Source of the DNA: CAYGZA01 sp964354135
GTDB taxonomy: Bacteria > Planctomycetota > Planctomycetia > Pirellulales > Thermoguttaceae
Assembly: GCA_964354135.1 (NCBI GenBank)
Contig: CAYGZA010000005.1
Coordinates: forward strand, 1-64,000
DNA length: 64,000 nt
Reading direction: 5' to 3'
The notes beneath the pieces were generated by a model. The model saw nothing but the letters and a program-made list of their open reading frames with translations, did not search any database and was not told the origin of the DNA. The position numbers were made by a program, and so were the translations under genes. Of this stretch, positions 1-8,732 are shown in pieces. How positions within the stretch are numbered: position 1 is the first letter of the stretch; each line of letters starts with the position of its first letter.

Positions 1-257
1 TACGACCATGTGGTTGCCAGACTCCGGTTAGCCTGAGTTTGCAAAACTCCAGTTAAGAACCGAGAATTGCTTCGTCATGTGGCCGGACATCCGAGTGGTG
101 GGCTAACGGTGTTCTTGCCGCACTGACTGTCAACAGGAAGGGTTAGTATGCGCAGGCAGGACCCCAGGGCAGTTCTGCTATGCTCAGGGAACCGATTCTA
201 TGCCTTTCAGGATAGCCAAACAACCTTTGCCGGCGCGTCTCGCTCATGCGTCCCCGT
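1..257. other. window start, no gene recognised
   Basis: I see no convincing coding sequence here. Short open frames exist on both strands but show no family signature and no good ribosome binding site. The stretch leads into the repeat cluster at 258-454. Confidence 0.4.
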
Positions 258-454
258 GAAGCCCGAAGGGCTTCGATTCGACAGCCCAGGGCAACGCCCT
301 GGGGAACGGTTGGGTGGCATGCCCTCACACGGCGAAGCCGTGGGTGGGCATGGGCGGCGGGACATGCTCACCCGCCGCTTGTGCGGCGTGAGAGCATGCC
401 ACCCATCGCGGCGTGAGAGCATGCCGCGCGTCGCGGTATAGGAGCATGCCACCC
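258..454. repeat. cluster of palindromic dispersed repeats
   Basis: Two short hairpins come first: GAAGCCC/GGGCTTC at 258-274 and CCCAGGGC/GCCCTGGG at 285-303. They are followed by an element bounded by GGGTGGCATG (312) and its inverse CATGCCACCC (395-404), with a further half-copy at 445-454. The same boundary pair recurs inside the coding sequence at 1602-1674, so this is a dispersed family. Confidence 0.7.
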
Positions 455-559
455 GGCGCGGAAGGAGCCCGGAGATGCGGATTGCTCGTAACATCTGGCC
501 CCTGCTGGACTTCGGTCGCCGGCCCTTTACGCATCCCCCGCCGGGCTTACAATGAGGTC

Positions 560-1345
560 ATGCCGACGAAAACCTTGACCGCCCTGCCCGTCTACAACGA
601 GGCCAGCCAGGTGGCGCCGGTCCTGGACGAGGCCCGGCGCTACAGCGAGGAAGTGCTGGTCGTGGACGACGGCTCGACCGACGGCACCTCCGACATTCTG
701 TCCGCACGGCGCGACGTCCGCATGGTCCGCCACCCGACGAACCGCGGCTACGGGGCGGCCCTGGTCTCGGCGTTCGATTTTGCCCTCCGCGGCGGGTACG
801 ACGTGCTGGTGACAATCGACTGCGACGGTCAGCACGAGCCGCGGCGGATCCCGCAATTCGTCCGAGCCCTCCTCGACGCAGAGGCCGACGTGGTCTCCGG
901 CAGCCGCTACCTGGAACGCTTCCCCAGCGACAGCCGGCCGCCGGTGGAGCGCTATCGCATCAACCGCATGATCACGGCCGAAGTGAACCACCGGCTCGGC
1001 CTCCACCTGACCGACGCCTTCTGCGGCTTCAAGGCCTACCGCGTGCCGATGCTCGCCAAGATCGAGATCACCGAGCCGGGCTACGCCATGCCGCTGGAGT
1101 TCTGGGTCCAGGCCGCGGACCTGGGCCTGAAGATCGTTGAGCTGCCCGTGCCGCTTATCTACCTCGACGAGGCCCGGTCGTTCGGCGGGGCCCTGGACGA
1201 CGCGGCGGTCCGCCTGGCCGTTTACCGCGAGGTCTTCAATCGCAGCCTGGCCCGCAGCAGGCGTTTCTCTGCCGGAGTCCCGCTGGATGAGGTAGGACGG
1301 ATTTCCAATCCGTCCTACGAGCCGAGCCGAGAGCAGGTGGCATGA
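560..1345 (+). CDS. glycosyltransferase family 2
   Basis: A 261-residue GT-A fold glycosyltransferase. The N-terminus has the LPVYNEA start of the fold, VVDDGSTDGT (first Asp pair, nucleotide-sugar binding) near residue 35, and IDCDGQHEP (the DXD-type metal site) near residue 90. It resembles the dolichol-phosphate/polyprenyl sugar transferase branch, but no membrane tail follows. The ATG at 560 is chosen because the fold begins there; an in-frame extension back to 413 is repeat DNA. Its stop overlaps the next start (ATGA at 1342), indicating translational coupling. The last ~19 residues (GRISNPSY...) come from a palindromic repeat, so the native C-terminus was probably shorter. Acceptor and donor cannot be told. 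Confidence 0.85.
   Translation: MPTKTLTALPVYNEASQVAPVLDEARRYSEEVLVVDDGSTDGTSDILSARRDVRMVRHPTNRGYGAALVSAFDFALRGGYDVLVTIDCDGQHEPRRIPQFVRALLDAEADVVSGSRYLERFPSDSRPPVERYRINRMITAEVNHRLGLHLTDAFCGFKAYRVPMLAKIEITEPGYAMPLEFWVQAADLGLKIVELPVPLIYLDEARSFGGALDDAAVRLAVYREVFNRSLARSRRFSAGVPLDEVGRISNPSYEPSREQVA
1292..1318. repeat. 27-bp palindrome inside the 3' end of the GT2 gene
   Basis: GTAGGACGGATT and AATCCGTCCTAC pair perfectly around a 3-base loop. The repeat is translated as GRISNPSY, close to the end of the glycosyltransferase. Confidence 0.8.
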
Positions 1346-3039
1346 CATCCGGTCCCAGCCCCCTTCACTACCGCCGGCTCCGCGCGCCCCAAGAGAACCG
1401 CACCGCCCTGGTGGAACCTCCGTTCGGCGAAGTCGCCGCCCTGACAGCGGCCAACCGGGAAGACCGGCGCCGGCTCTCCTACGACTTCCACGGCGTCTCT
1501 TGGTCCGAACTGGCCGCACAAGCCCGCGAGGAGCTGCTCTCTGAGGCGATCCGGTATACCTCGACGTACCGGGACGTTTCCTCGGGTGGCGCAGCCTTGT
1601 CGGGTGGCATGCCCTCGCGAAGCGTGGGCATGTCCTCTGACGCACATGGCGACGCAAGCGACGCCATGCCACCCAAGGCGAAGGTCTTTCTCGCCGGGCA
1701 CCAGCCGCAATTGTTTCACCCGGGCGTGTGGCTGAAGAACTTCGCCCTGGGGTCCGTTGCCCGAGAGCACGGCGCCGTGGCCGTCAACCTCGTGGTCGAC
1801 AGCGACACGATGAAGACCCACGCGCTGCGTGTTCCCGGCGGATCGGCCGCCGAGCCGCAGACCGCCCCGGAGCCGCTGGACGAGCCGGGGCCGGTGCTGC
1901 CGTACGAGGAGCGGCGAATTCTCGACCCGGCGACCTTCTCCACCTTCGGCGAGCGGGTCGCGGCCCAGATCGCCCCGCTGGTGCCGGAGCCGATCATCCG
2001 CCGGTGGTGGCCGCTGGCGGTGGCGCGGATGGCCGAGACCGACAACCTGGGGACCTGCCTGGCGCAGTCGCGGCACGAGCTGGAGGGCCGCTTCGGGCTC
2101 GATACCCTGGAAATACCCCAAAGCCACGTCTGCCGGATGCGGGCATTCGCCCACTTTACGGCCTGCTTGCTGGCCGAGCTGCCGCGGTTCCTGGCGATTC
2201 ACAACGAGACGCTTCACGAGTACCGGCGGCTGCACCGCATCCGCTCGACGGCGCACCCGATGCCCGACTTGGCGGTTGAGGGGCCGTGGCACGAGGCCCC
2301 GTACTGGGTCTGGACCCGAGAAGACCCGCGGCGGCGGCGCCTCTTCGTGCGGCGTGACGGCCGGCAACTCGTCCTCTCCGACCGCGAGGCGGTGGAGATT
2401 CGGCTACCGCTGGCCGGCGAGGGCGACGTGCGCGCGGCGGCCGACCGGCTCGTCGAGTTGGCTGGCGGCCCGGTGCGGATCCGCTCCCGGGCGTTGATCA
2501 CGACCCTCTTTGCCCGGCTGCTGCTCGGAGACTTGTTCATCCACGGAATCGGGGGGGCAAAGTACGACCAGGTGACCGACGCCGTGGTCGAGCGGTTCTT
2601 CGGCGTGCGGCCGCCGGGGTACCTCGTCGTCTCGGCGACGCTGCACCTCCCGGTCGCGCATCAGCCCGGGAAACCCGAGGACTTGCAGGCCATTGCCCGG
2701 CGCCTGCGGGAGTTGACCTGGCATCCCGAGAAGGCGGCGGTGCAGGCCGCGCGCAGCGGCCGCTGCGAGGACCTCGCCGGATTGATCGCGGCGAAGCGAC
2801 ACTGGATCGAAACGCCCCAAACGCCCGAGAACGCCAGGACCCGCTGGATTGAGTTTCGCCGCATCAATCGCGAGCTTCAGCCATGGGTCGCTCAGGAGCG
2901 GGAACGCCTGCTCCTCGATCATGCCCGGATCTCGCAGGCCATCCAGGCGGAAAAGGTCCTCTCGTGGCGCGAATACGCCTTCTGCCTGTTCCCGGAGGCC
3001 ACGCTGCGGGAGTTCATTGACGAGCTGCTTGCGGATTGA
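1342..3039 (+). CDS. BshC-like protein (putative amino-acid-thiol ligase fold)
   Basis: A 565-residue soluble protein, no signal peptide. I see a distant resemblance to BshC, the last enzyme of bacillithiol synthesis: similar length, GHQPQLFHPG near residues 119-128 where BshC has a TGQQ.GL..GP motif, followed by a helix and a strand with an acidic pair (VVDSD). A second conserved block, IHGIGGAKYDQVTDAV, lies near residue 398 where BshC has a GGPGE.AY block. The C-terminal third is a predicted coiled helix with Arg/Glu-rich stretches. It is translationally coupled to the upstream GT2 gene; no BshA or BshB is visible in the window. Residues ~87-111 are encoded by an inserted repeat. The BshC assignment is a remote-homology inference. 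Confidence 0.5.
   Translation: MTSGPSPLHYRRLRAPQENRTALVEPPFGEVAALTAANREDRRRLSYDFHGVSWSELAAQAREELLSEAIRYTSTYRDVSSGGAALSGGMPSRSVGMSSDAHGDASDAMPPKAKVFLAGHQPQLFHPGVWLKNFALGSVAREHGAVAVNLVVDSDTMKTHALRVPGGSAAEPQTAPEPLDEPGPVLPYEERRILDPATFSTFGERVAAQIAPLVPEPIIRRWWPLAVARMAETDNLGTCLAQSRHELEGRFGLDTLEIPQSHVCRMRAFAHFTACLLAELPRFLAIHNETLHEYRRLHRIRSTAHPMPDLAVEGPWHEAPYWVWTREDPRRRRLFVRRDGRQLVLSDREAVEIRLPLAGEGDVRAAADRLVELAGGPVRIRSRALITTLFARLLLGDLFIHGIGGAKYDQVTDAVVERFFGVRPPGYLVVSATLHLPVAHQPGKPEDLQAIARRLRELTWHPEKAAVQAARSGRCEDLAGLIAAKRHWIETPQTPENARTRWIEFRRINRELQPWVAQERERLLLDHARISQAIQAEKVLSWREYAFCLFPEATLREFIDELLAD
1602..1674. repeat. GGGTGGCATG...CATGCCACCC element inserted in frame in a gene
   Basis: A 73-bp element with 10-bp inverted ends, same family as 312-454. 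It is translated in frame as a low-complexity Gly/Ser/Met stretch just before the GHQPQLF motif of the BshC-like protein, without introducing a stop. Confidence 0.75.
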
Positions 3040-3188
3040 CCGCTCAAACGACTTGGGCTGCGTCAGGAGGGTGCAGGCTCGAACGAGGGGAGCGAGCCCC
3101 ACCTCAGCGGAGATTTAGAGCAAACGCGGCTCGTCGTGCGTTCTATCTGTGGCTAGCGATCGAAGCTTCGAGGCTGCGCGAGACGTAA

Positions 3189-3743
3189 ATGCACAGGGAT
3201 AAGCGGCTTGCGGCACGGTGCCGGCGCGGCGACCGCCGGGCGTTCTGCCAGGTCTACGAGACCTACCTCGATGACCTCCTGACCCTGGCGGCCAGTTTGC
3301 TGGGGGACGTCGGCCTGGCGGAAGACGTGGTCCAGGACGTGTTTGTCAACTTCGCTCTTAGCGCGGCAACGTTCCGCCTGACGGGTAGTCTCAAGTCCTA
3401 CTTGGCCACGTGTACGGCGAACCGTGCCCGCGACGTGATCCGTCGCCGCCAGTGCCGCGCGACCGCGGCCTTGCCCGACTGCGACGCCTTGGACGACCGC
3501 GATAAGGGACCGTTGGAGACCGCGATCGAAAAGGAGCAGCAACGGCAACTGCAACTGGCGCTCGACAAGCTGCCTTACGAGCAGCGCGAGGTGATCGTCC
3601 TGCGCCTGCACGGGGACATCAAGTTTAGGGAGATCGCCGGCGTGCAGAGCGTGTCGCTCAAGACGGTCCAAAGCCGCTACCGCTACGGCCTGGACAAACT
3701 TCGGACATTGTTGCACGGCGAGGTGTCTCATGAAACCCGTTGA
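3189..3743 (+). CDS. RNA polymerase sigma factor, ECF/sigma-70 family
   Basis: 184 residues. Region 2 (about residues 15-85) has the AFCQVYETYLDDLLTLAASLL helix and the DVVQDVFV core-binding motif. Region 4 (about 125-175) has the LPYEQREVIVLRLHGDIKFREIA start of the helix-turn-helix that reads the -35 element. It lacks any extra C-terminal domain. The next gene starts 14 bases before its stop and encodes a membrane protein with a short cytoplasmic N-terminus, the usual arrangement for an ECF sigma and its anchor or anti-sigma. ATG at 3189 is the only sensible start. Target genes are unknown. Confidence 0.9.
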   Translation: MHRDKRLAARCRRGDRRAFCQVYETYLDDLLTLAASLLGDVGLAEDVVQDVFVNFALSAATFRLTGSLKSYLATCTANRARDVIRRRQCRATAALPDCDALDDRDKGPLETAIEKEQQRQLQLALDKLPYEQREVIVLRLHGDIKFREIAGVQSVSLKTVQSRYRYGLDKLRTLLHGEVSHETR

Positions 3744-4644
3744 TGACATGGAACAGCTCGTCAAACAACTGAATCACCGCGCCAGCCCCGAGTTCAGAAC
3801 CGCGGCGCGCGAGAAGATGCTCGCGGAGCTGGACCGGGCCGGCGCCCTGAAACCGCGATCCTTATGGAGGACAGTCATGACCAGCAAAGCAGCTCGCTAC
3901 GCGGCCGCCGGCTCGATTGCCGTCGCTGTCGTGGCCGCCGCGGTACTCCTATTCGGCCCGTCACTCGGCAACCACGGCGTCGTCTTGGCCGAGGTGGTCG
4001 AGAAGACGCAGGCTTTCAAGTCGTTGGTTCATCGCGAAAAGCGAGTCTTCTACCCGCAGGGCGAAGACCAGCCGTCGCTGGCCGGCGACGCCGTCAAGTA
4101 CATCTCCGCCGGGCTTGGGTCGGTAGAGAAACACTACAACGCCAACGGGGAACTCCTGTATGCCGCCTATTTTCTCAAGAAGGAAAAACGCGTTGTGGTG
4201 GTGTTCCCCGCCCTCAAGAGATACCTGGATCTGCCCTTGAACGACGACCTGGCCGCCTTGAGCGACGACCTTAGCCCGCAAGGACTCGTCAAGCTGCTCA
4301 CCCACAAGGGCTGCACCCACCTCGGCCGCTCTGAACGGGACGGCCGCGAGGTGGAGGGTTTCGAGATGTCGCGAGACTCGATCTGGGACGTGGTGTCCCG
4401 CTTCCGACAGGGGTTTCCCTTGTTTCCCGTCAAGAGCGCCGCCGCGCGTCTCTGGATCGACGTTGAGACTTCGCTCCCGGTGGGGGTCGAAGCGGAACTT
4501 GAGGCCGGGCGCGGCCTGCTGACCGGCTTTCAAGAAGGAACGGCTCACTTTAGGGCTTACGATTTCCAGTGGGGCGTTGACATCGACCCCAAGGTCTTCG
4601 TCCCCGACATCCCGGCCGACTGCGAGCGCATGGACCCGAAGTAG
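3730..4644 (+). CDS. membrane-anchored anti-sigma-like protein
   Basis: 304 residues. Residues 1-50 are a charged cytoplasmic segment with the MLAELDRAGALKP-type helix seen in planctomycete sigma partners. Residues ~55-76 form one membrane helix, and the remaining ~225 residues would be periplasmic. That part has many beta-forming segments and recalls the LolA/outer-membrane-lipoprotein-sorting type of domain found in sigma-partner proteins. No zinc-binding HxxxCxxC motif is present, so it is not a classic ZAS anti-sigma. Overlap with the sigma gene supports a regulatory pair. The role as anti-sigma is inferred from context. Confidence 0.7.
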   Translation: MKPVDDMEQLVKQLNHRASPEFRTAAREKMLAELDRAGALKPRSLWRTVMTSKAARYAAAGSIAVAVVAAAVLLFGPSLGNHGVVLAEVVEKTQAFKSLVHREKRVFYPQGEDQPSLAGDAVKYISAGLGSVEKHYNANGELLYAAYFLKKEKRVVVVFPALKRYLDLPLNDDLAALSDDLSPQGLVKLLTHKGCTHLGRSERDGREVEGFEMSRDSIWDVVSRFRQGFPLFPVKSAAARLWIDVETSLPVGVEAELEAGRGLLTGFQEGTAHFRAYDFQWGVDIDPKVFVPDIPADCERMDPK

Positions 4645-4655
4645 CGACGCCGCAA

Positions 4656-6065
4656 TCACGCGGCCCCGTTCAACTCCACCACCTCCTGGTACTCCGGCAC
4701 GGAGACCTGCCAGCCGAGGGTCTTCCGGATCTCCTCGGCGAAGCCCAGCGAGGTCTCCTCTTCGCCGTGCGTGATGAACAGGCGCCGCGGCGGGGTCGCC
4801 AGCGCCCCCAGCCAGCGGAGCAGGGTGGTGTGGTCCGCGTGGCCCGATAGCCCGTGCAGCTCTTCAATCCGGGCGCGGACCCGCCACTCGCGCCCATGGA
4901 TCCGCACGTGGGGATTGCCCTCGAGAATTTGGCGGCCGAGCGTGCCGCGGGCCTGGTAGCCGGGAAAGAGGATGGTACACTCCGGCCGCGTGATGTTGTG
5001 GACCAGGTGGTGCTTGATCCGCCCGTGCGTACACATCCCCGATCCGGCCATGATGATCGCCGGCTTGCGCAGGTCGTTGATCTCCTTGGATTCCGCCACG
5101 GAGCGGACCATCCTGAGGCCGGGAAAGCGGAGCGGCTGCCGGCCGGAGTCGAGGAGCTGCCGGGTCTCGTCGTCGTAGCACTCGCGGTGCCGCTCGAAGA
5201 TGGCGGTCGCTTCGACGGCCATCGGGCTGTCGAGGAAGACCGGCACGTGGGGAATCCGCTCCCCTTCCATGAGCCGGCTGATGTGGTAGATGAGTTCCTG
5301 GGCCCGCTCGACGGCGAAAGTGGGGATCACCACGTTCCCGCCCGCGGCGACGGTGCGGCGGACCACGTCGGCCAACTGCGACTCGGCGGCCTCGCGGTGG
5401 TCGTGCTCGCGGTCGCCGTAGGTCGACTCGACGACGACGAAGTCGGCCTGCTCCACGAGCGTGGGATCGCGAAGGATCGGCCTCCCCCACTGGCCCAGGT
5501 CGCCGGAGAAGAGCAAGCGGCGAGGCTCGTCCCCCTCGCGGACCGCCAGATCCACGATCGACGAGCCGAGGATGTGCCCGGCGTCGTGGAAAGTAAGCTG
5601 GACGCCGCCATCGACGCCGATCGCCTGCCCGTAGGCCACCCTCTCGAAAAGCGGCAGGCTGCGCTCGACGTCCTTGGGGGTGAAGAGGGGAGTTTCCGGG
5701 TGCTTTCCGCGGCGGCCTTCCTTGCGGTGCCGCTTCTGCTTGAAGGCCACGTCTTCCATCTGGATTTCCGCCGCGTCGCGGAGGACCAGCTCCGCCAGGT
5801 CGGCCGACGCGGGGGTCGCGTAAATCGGGCCGCGAAAACCCTCGCCGACCAGCCGCGGAACCAGGCCGCAGTGGTCCAGGTGGGCATGGGTGAGCACCAG
5901 GGCGTCGATTTCCTTGGCCGGGATCGGGCTGGGCTCCCAGTTGCGGTCCAGGTAGTCCCGCTCCTGGAACATCCCGCAATCGATGAGGATCTTGGCGTTC
6001 CCGGCCTCCAGGTAGTATCGCGATCCGGTGACCTGGCGATTGGCCCCGAGAAATTGCAGCTTCAC
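4656..6065 (-). CDS. beta-CASP metallo-beta-lactamase RNA hydrolase (Ysh1/CPSF type)
   Basis: 469 residues. The metallo-beta-lactamase core begins at residue 1 and carries the zinc motif HAHLDH at 60-65, a GHILGS histidine near 165, an SGDLG aspartate near 190, and SGHADH near residue 418. The beta-CASP insertion (about 205-390) includes the VESTYGDREHD block and IIMAGSGMCTHGRI, typical of bacterial relatives of the eukaryotic cleavage/polyadenylation nuclease. It should be a cytoplasmic single-strand RNA endo/exonuclease using two zinc ions. The start is GTG at 6065, preceded by GGAAGGA seven bases upstream. It stands alone, converging on the anti-sigma-like gene with 11 bases between stops. 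Confidence 0.9.
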   Translation of the reverse strand: MKLQFLGANRQVTGSRYYLEAGNAKILIDCGMFQERDYLDRNWEPSPIPAKEIDALVLTHAHLDHCGLVPRLVGEGFRGPIYATPASADLAELVLRDAAEIQMEDVAFKQKRHRKEGRRGKHPETPLFTPKDVERSLPLFERVAYGQAIGVDGGVQLTFHDAGHILGSSIVDLAVREGDEPRRLLFSGDLGQWGRPILRDPTLVEQADFVVVESTYGDREHDHREAAESQLADVVRRTVAAGGNVVIPTFAVERAQELIYHISRLMEGERIPHVPVFLDSPMAVEATAIFERHRECYDDETRQLLDSGRQPLRFPGLRMVRSVAESKEINDLRKPAIIMAGSGMCTHGRIKHHLVHNITRPECTILFPGYQARGTLGRQILEGNPHVRIHGREWRVRARIEELHGLSGHADHTTLLRWLGALATPPRRLFITHGEEETSLGFAEEIRKTLGWQVSVPEYQEVVELNGAA

Positions 6066-6112
6066 GCGGTAATCCTTCCTAGCGCGGCCCCGCTTCGCAC
6101 GGCCAGATCGAA

Positions 6113-6147
6113 AGCTATCGGCTTTCAGCTATCAGCTATCAGCGGTC
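6113..6147. repeat. heptamer array (AGCTATC)
   Basis: Five consecutive 7-base units (AGCTATC, GGCTTTC, AGCTATC, AGCTATC, AGCGGTC), followed by looser 7-base phasing up to CTTCATC CTTCATC at 6194-6207. Confidence 0.75.
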
Positions 6148-6207
6148 GAGTGCAACCTCCCAGCGATAGCCAACAGTGAATACGTCCCTGCTCCTTCATC
6201 CTTCATC

Positions 6208-6412
6208 GGCCAAGTGTCAGTAATACGAGGTCGGCCCTATACTGCCAGAATGCGTATGCGTGCTGTCATCAGAGGTAGTCAGCGTTTTTCGCGTCGAAAG
6301 CTCCTTCACCCGGTTCTGAGGAGGTTTCGAGGCGAAAAACGCGGTCCGGCAACCCACGAAATACGGCTTCAAACACCAAACGGGGGTGACCTCGTATTAC
6401 TGACACTTGGCC
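6208..6412. mobile_element. MITE-like element, 205 bp with perfect 25-bp terminal inverted repeats
   Basis: The ends at 6208-6232 and 6388-6412 are exact inverse copies over 25 bases (outer end GGCCAAGTGTCAG...). A second, nested inverted repeat lies inside: 6282-6299 and 6325-6342 match at 17 of 18 positions (GCGTTTTTCGC core). The element is flanked on both sides by CTTCATC, which could be a 7-bp target duplication, although CTTCATC-type heptamers already form an array here. No transposase is encoded; the short open frame through it looks incidental. Confidence 0.75.
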
Positions 6413-6434
6413 CTTCATCCCTCATCCCTCATCC
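6413..6434. repeat. heptamer array (CCCTCAT) overlapping the 3' end of a gene
   Basis: CTTCATC CCTCATC CCTCATC units on the right flank of the MITE-like element. The minus-strand oxidoreductase stop codon (6422-6424) lies within it. Confidence 0.65.
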
Positions 6435-7897
6435 TTTCCCCCAGACAGATCCGGCACCACGTAGGGCTCCCGATAAAACCCCTTGACGATCTTGTTCGCC
6501 TCGTCGTTGTTCTTGATGCACTCCCGCTCGGAGTCGATCTCCAGGACCCGGCCGAGCGTCGAAGTGTTCGGGTCTTCCCCGATGTCGTCGAGGTACTTGA
6601 GGTACCGCTCGAACATGTCCTTCCAGCATGGGAGGTCGCCGACCAGCTTGCGCTGCGACTCGACCGGGGCCGCCGCTCCCACGCGGTAGGAGATGTTCCC
6701 CACGTGGCAGATCGAGGTGGAGATGTGCCCCTCCAGCACGTCGGCGTTGAGGTCCTCCTGCTTGCCGCTCCGCAGGGCCTTGATGAAGTTGGCGAAATGG
6801 TTCTCCGCGCGGCCGAACGACTTGACCTGCTTGCCGCTCTTGTCGTAGGCGGTCGTGGCCAGCGTATAGCCCCCCTCGCACTGCACGGAGACGCCGGTCG
6901 CCATGCCGCGGTGGTTGGGCATGTTCCTGCTTGCGTACTTTGTGGAATCGCTGGGAACGAGGAACTCCTTGGCCTTCGGCAGGTTGTGGAGCTCGTAGAG
7001 GATCGGCACCTCGGGATAGTCGTAATAGATGATCTGCGTGTTGGGCACGTTGCCCGCGTCATTGACGAAGAACCGCCCGCCGATGCTCATCGTCCGCCGC
7101 GGCAGGGTGTTATAACCGAGAATCCACCGGGCCACGTCCACCTCGTGGACGCCCTGGTTGCACGATTCGCCGTCGCCCATGTTCCAGTCGAAGCTGCAAT
7201 CGTACTGAAACTGGTTGCGATAAACGGGCACCTTGACCGCCGGTCCGCACCACAGGTCGTAGTCCAGCGTATCCGGAACCGGCAACGGCTCACTCCGCTT
7301 TCCGATCGGCGCACGGAGCTTGTTGGCCACGCAGGTGACGAACTGGATGCGGCCGAGGTTGCCGTCTTTGAGCCAACTGGCCATGTCTTCGTAGCCTTTG
7401 ACGGAGCGGTACTGCGTGCCGACCTGCACCAGCCGCTTGTACTTCCGCGCGGCGTTGACCATCTGACGGCCTTCCCAGATGTAGTGCGAGAGGGGCTTTT
7501 CGACGTACACGTGCTTGCCCCGCTGGCAGGCCCAGATGGTGCTCAGGGCGTGCCAGTAGTTCATCGTGGCGTTCGAGATGGCGTCGAGTTCCTTGCGGTC
7601 GAACATGTGCCGCATGTCCTGGTGCTGGCCCACCTTGCGGCCGAGCTTCTTCTCCAGTTGGCTGGCCACGGGGCCGAGCCGGGCCTTGTCGGGGTCGCTG
7701 ACCGCTACGATGCTCACCCCCTTCATCGCGGAGAACTCGGGGATGTGGGAGCCCGAACCGCGGACGCCCAGCCCCACCACGCCCATGCGGATCTCGTCGT
7801 TGGCCCCCAAAACCTTCGACGAGGCGACCATCGGCAGCCCGATCGCCGCCGCAGCGGCCGTCGTATGCCTGATGAATTCCCTACGCGTTATCGACAT
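6422..7897 (-). CDS. Gfo/Idh/MocA-family oxidoreductase, TAT signal
   Basis: 491 residues. The N-terminus is a twin-arginine signal (TRREF then a hydrophobic Ala-rich helix), so it is exported folded. A Rossmann fold follows from about residue 36 (GVVGLGVRGSG) to ~165 with the family's EKP motif (VYVEKPLSH), then the larger C-terminal alpha/beta domain. By family it would bind NAD(P) and oxidise or rearrange a sugar or cyclitol, but the substrate is not readable. ATG at 7897 has AGGAG eight bases upstream. Transcribed alone. The last residues (GGKDEG) and the stop are made of heptamer-repeat DNA. Confidence 0.88.
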   Translation of the reverse strand: MSITRREFIRHTTAAAAAIGLPMVASSKVLGANDEIRMGVVGLGVRGSGSHIPEFSAMKGVSIVAVSDPDKARLGPVASQLEKKLGRKVGQHQDMRHMFDRKELDAISNATMNYWHALSTIWACQRGKHVYVEKPLSHYIWEGRQMVNAARKYKRLVQVGTQYRSVKGYEDMASWLKDGNLGRIQFVTCVANKLRAPIGKRSEPLPVPDTLDYDLWCGPAVKVPVYRNQFQYDCSFDWNMGDGESCNQGVHEVDVARWILGYNTLPRRTMSIGGRFFVNDAGNVPNTQIIYYDYPEVPILYELHNLPKAKEFLVPSDSTKYASRNMPNHRGMATGVSVQCEGGYTLATTAYDKSGKQVKSFGRAENHFANFIKALRSGKQEDLNADVLEGHISTSICHVGNISYRVGAAAPVESQRKLVGDLPCWKDMFERYLKYLDDIGEDPNTSTLGRVLEIDSERECIKNNDEANKIVKGFYREPYVVPDLSGGKDEG

Positions 7898-8547
7898 GAT
7901 GAATGCTCCTGGTGGTTGCCATTGCCCCGTGGTACCCGGAGACTGTCCCAGTTTTCGCGCGGCGATAAGGGGGCTGTCCCCATCCGGAATCCCTCCCGAT
8001 TACCCTGACGGCCTACCGGTGTCAAGCCCTCGGCGTGCCGACCCATACCTTTGGGCGCGCTGGGCCCATGCTTCCGAATTGAGGTGGCAGACGTTGTGCG
8101 ACCACCACTCAAGGGGGGCGGCGTGCCACTGCTTGCCGCAAGGCAGACGGTATCCGGGAATTCAGTGGGACCGGCGTCCCGCCGCTCCCGCCGGTTGTAG
8201 CGAACTTCGTGGACGGGGCGTGACGCCCGTCCTACTGGCTCGCGATTCGGCCCTTTCATGCCGGGCCGGATTTCCGGACACACTCTGCCGTAAGGCAAGC
8301 AGTGCCAAGGATTTGCCGCCGGCGCTGCTTCGTGCGAAGCAGTGGCACACCACACCCGGGACTTCCCGAATCACGGTGGCACTAACGACCGCCGCGTCCG
8401 GCGCCTGGCAGTCGCACCGTGCCTGGCCGCGGAGTCGGCAGCCCCCGGCCCGGGAGGCGTTGCACTCCGTAAACACCGGGCCGCGCCGGCCGCCGGGGCC
8501 GCGGCCTCGGCCCGGGCGAAAAAGCTAAGCTTTTCTGCACCAGACTC
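7898..8547. other. 650-bp gene-free, repeat-bearing spacer
   Basis: No gene recognised. It holds an inverted pair of a ~37-base element (8124-8160 and 8272-8307, sharing ACTGCTTGCC...GGCAGA and TCCGG), a hairpin at 8323-8346 with a related GCTTCG/CGAAGC core, and GC-rich low-complexity DNA to about 8518. A short AAAGCT/AGCTTT palindrome precedes the promoter. Confidence 0.5.
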
Positions 8548-8576
8548 TTGCTGGGGCCCGCAAAGCGGATTATATT
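8548..8576 (+). promoter_or_regulatory. sigma-70-type promoter of the DUF1559 gene
   Basis: TTGCTG (8548-8553), 17-base spacer, TATATT (8571-8576). A transcript from about 8583 would have a leader of ~150 bases before the ATG at 8733. Confidence 0.6.
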
Positions 8577-8732
8577 AACCCGGCGCTGCTGTGTGCGTGA
8601 CGGTGGCGTGTTTTTGCTGTCTCGTGTCTCGGTTTCGCTCGCGCGGAGAAGTGAGATTTACCCCGACCCCACAGGGGGGAGGGTCAAGATCGCGGGGTTT
8701 AGTCCATCGATGCCCATCTGGGGGAATTGTTT

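Noticed and set aside
312..454. CRISPR array
   Set aside because: Repeats are palindromic and irregularly spaced, with no equal-length spacers and no cas genes.
6214..6486. 90-residue protein within the MITE-like element
   Set aside because: Frame lies across both inverted ends and into heptamer DNA; composition basic and low complexity; no binding site.
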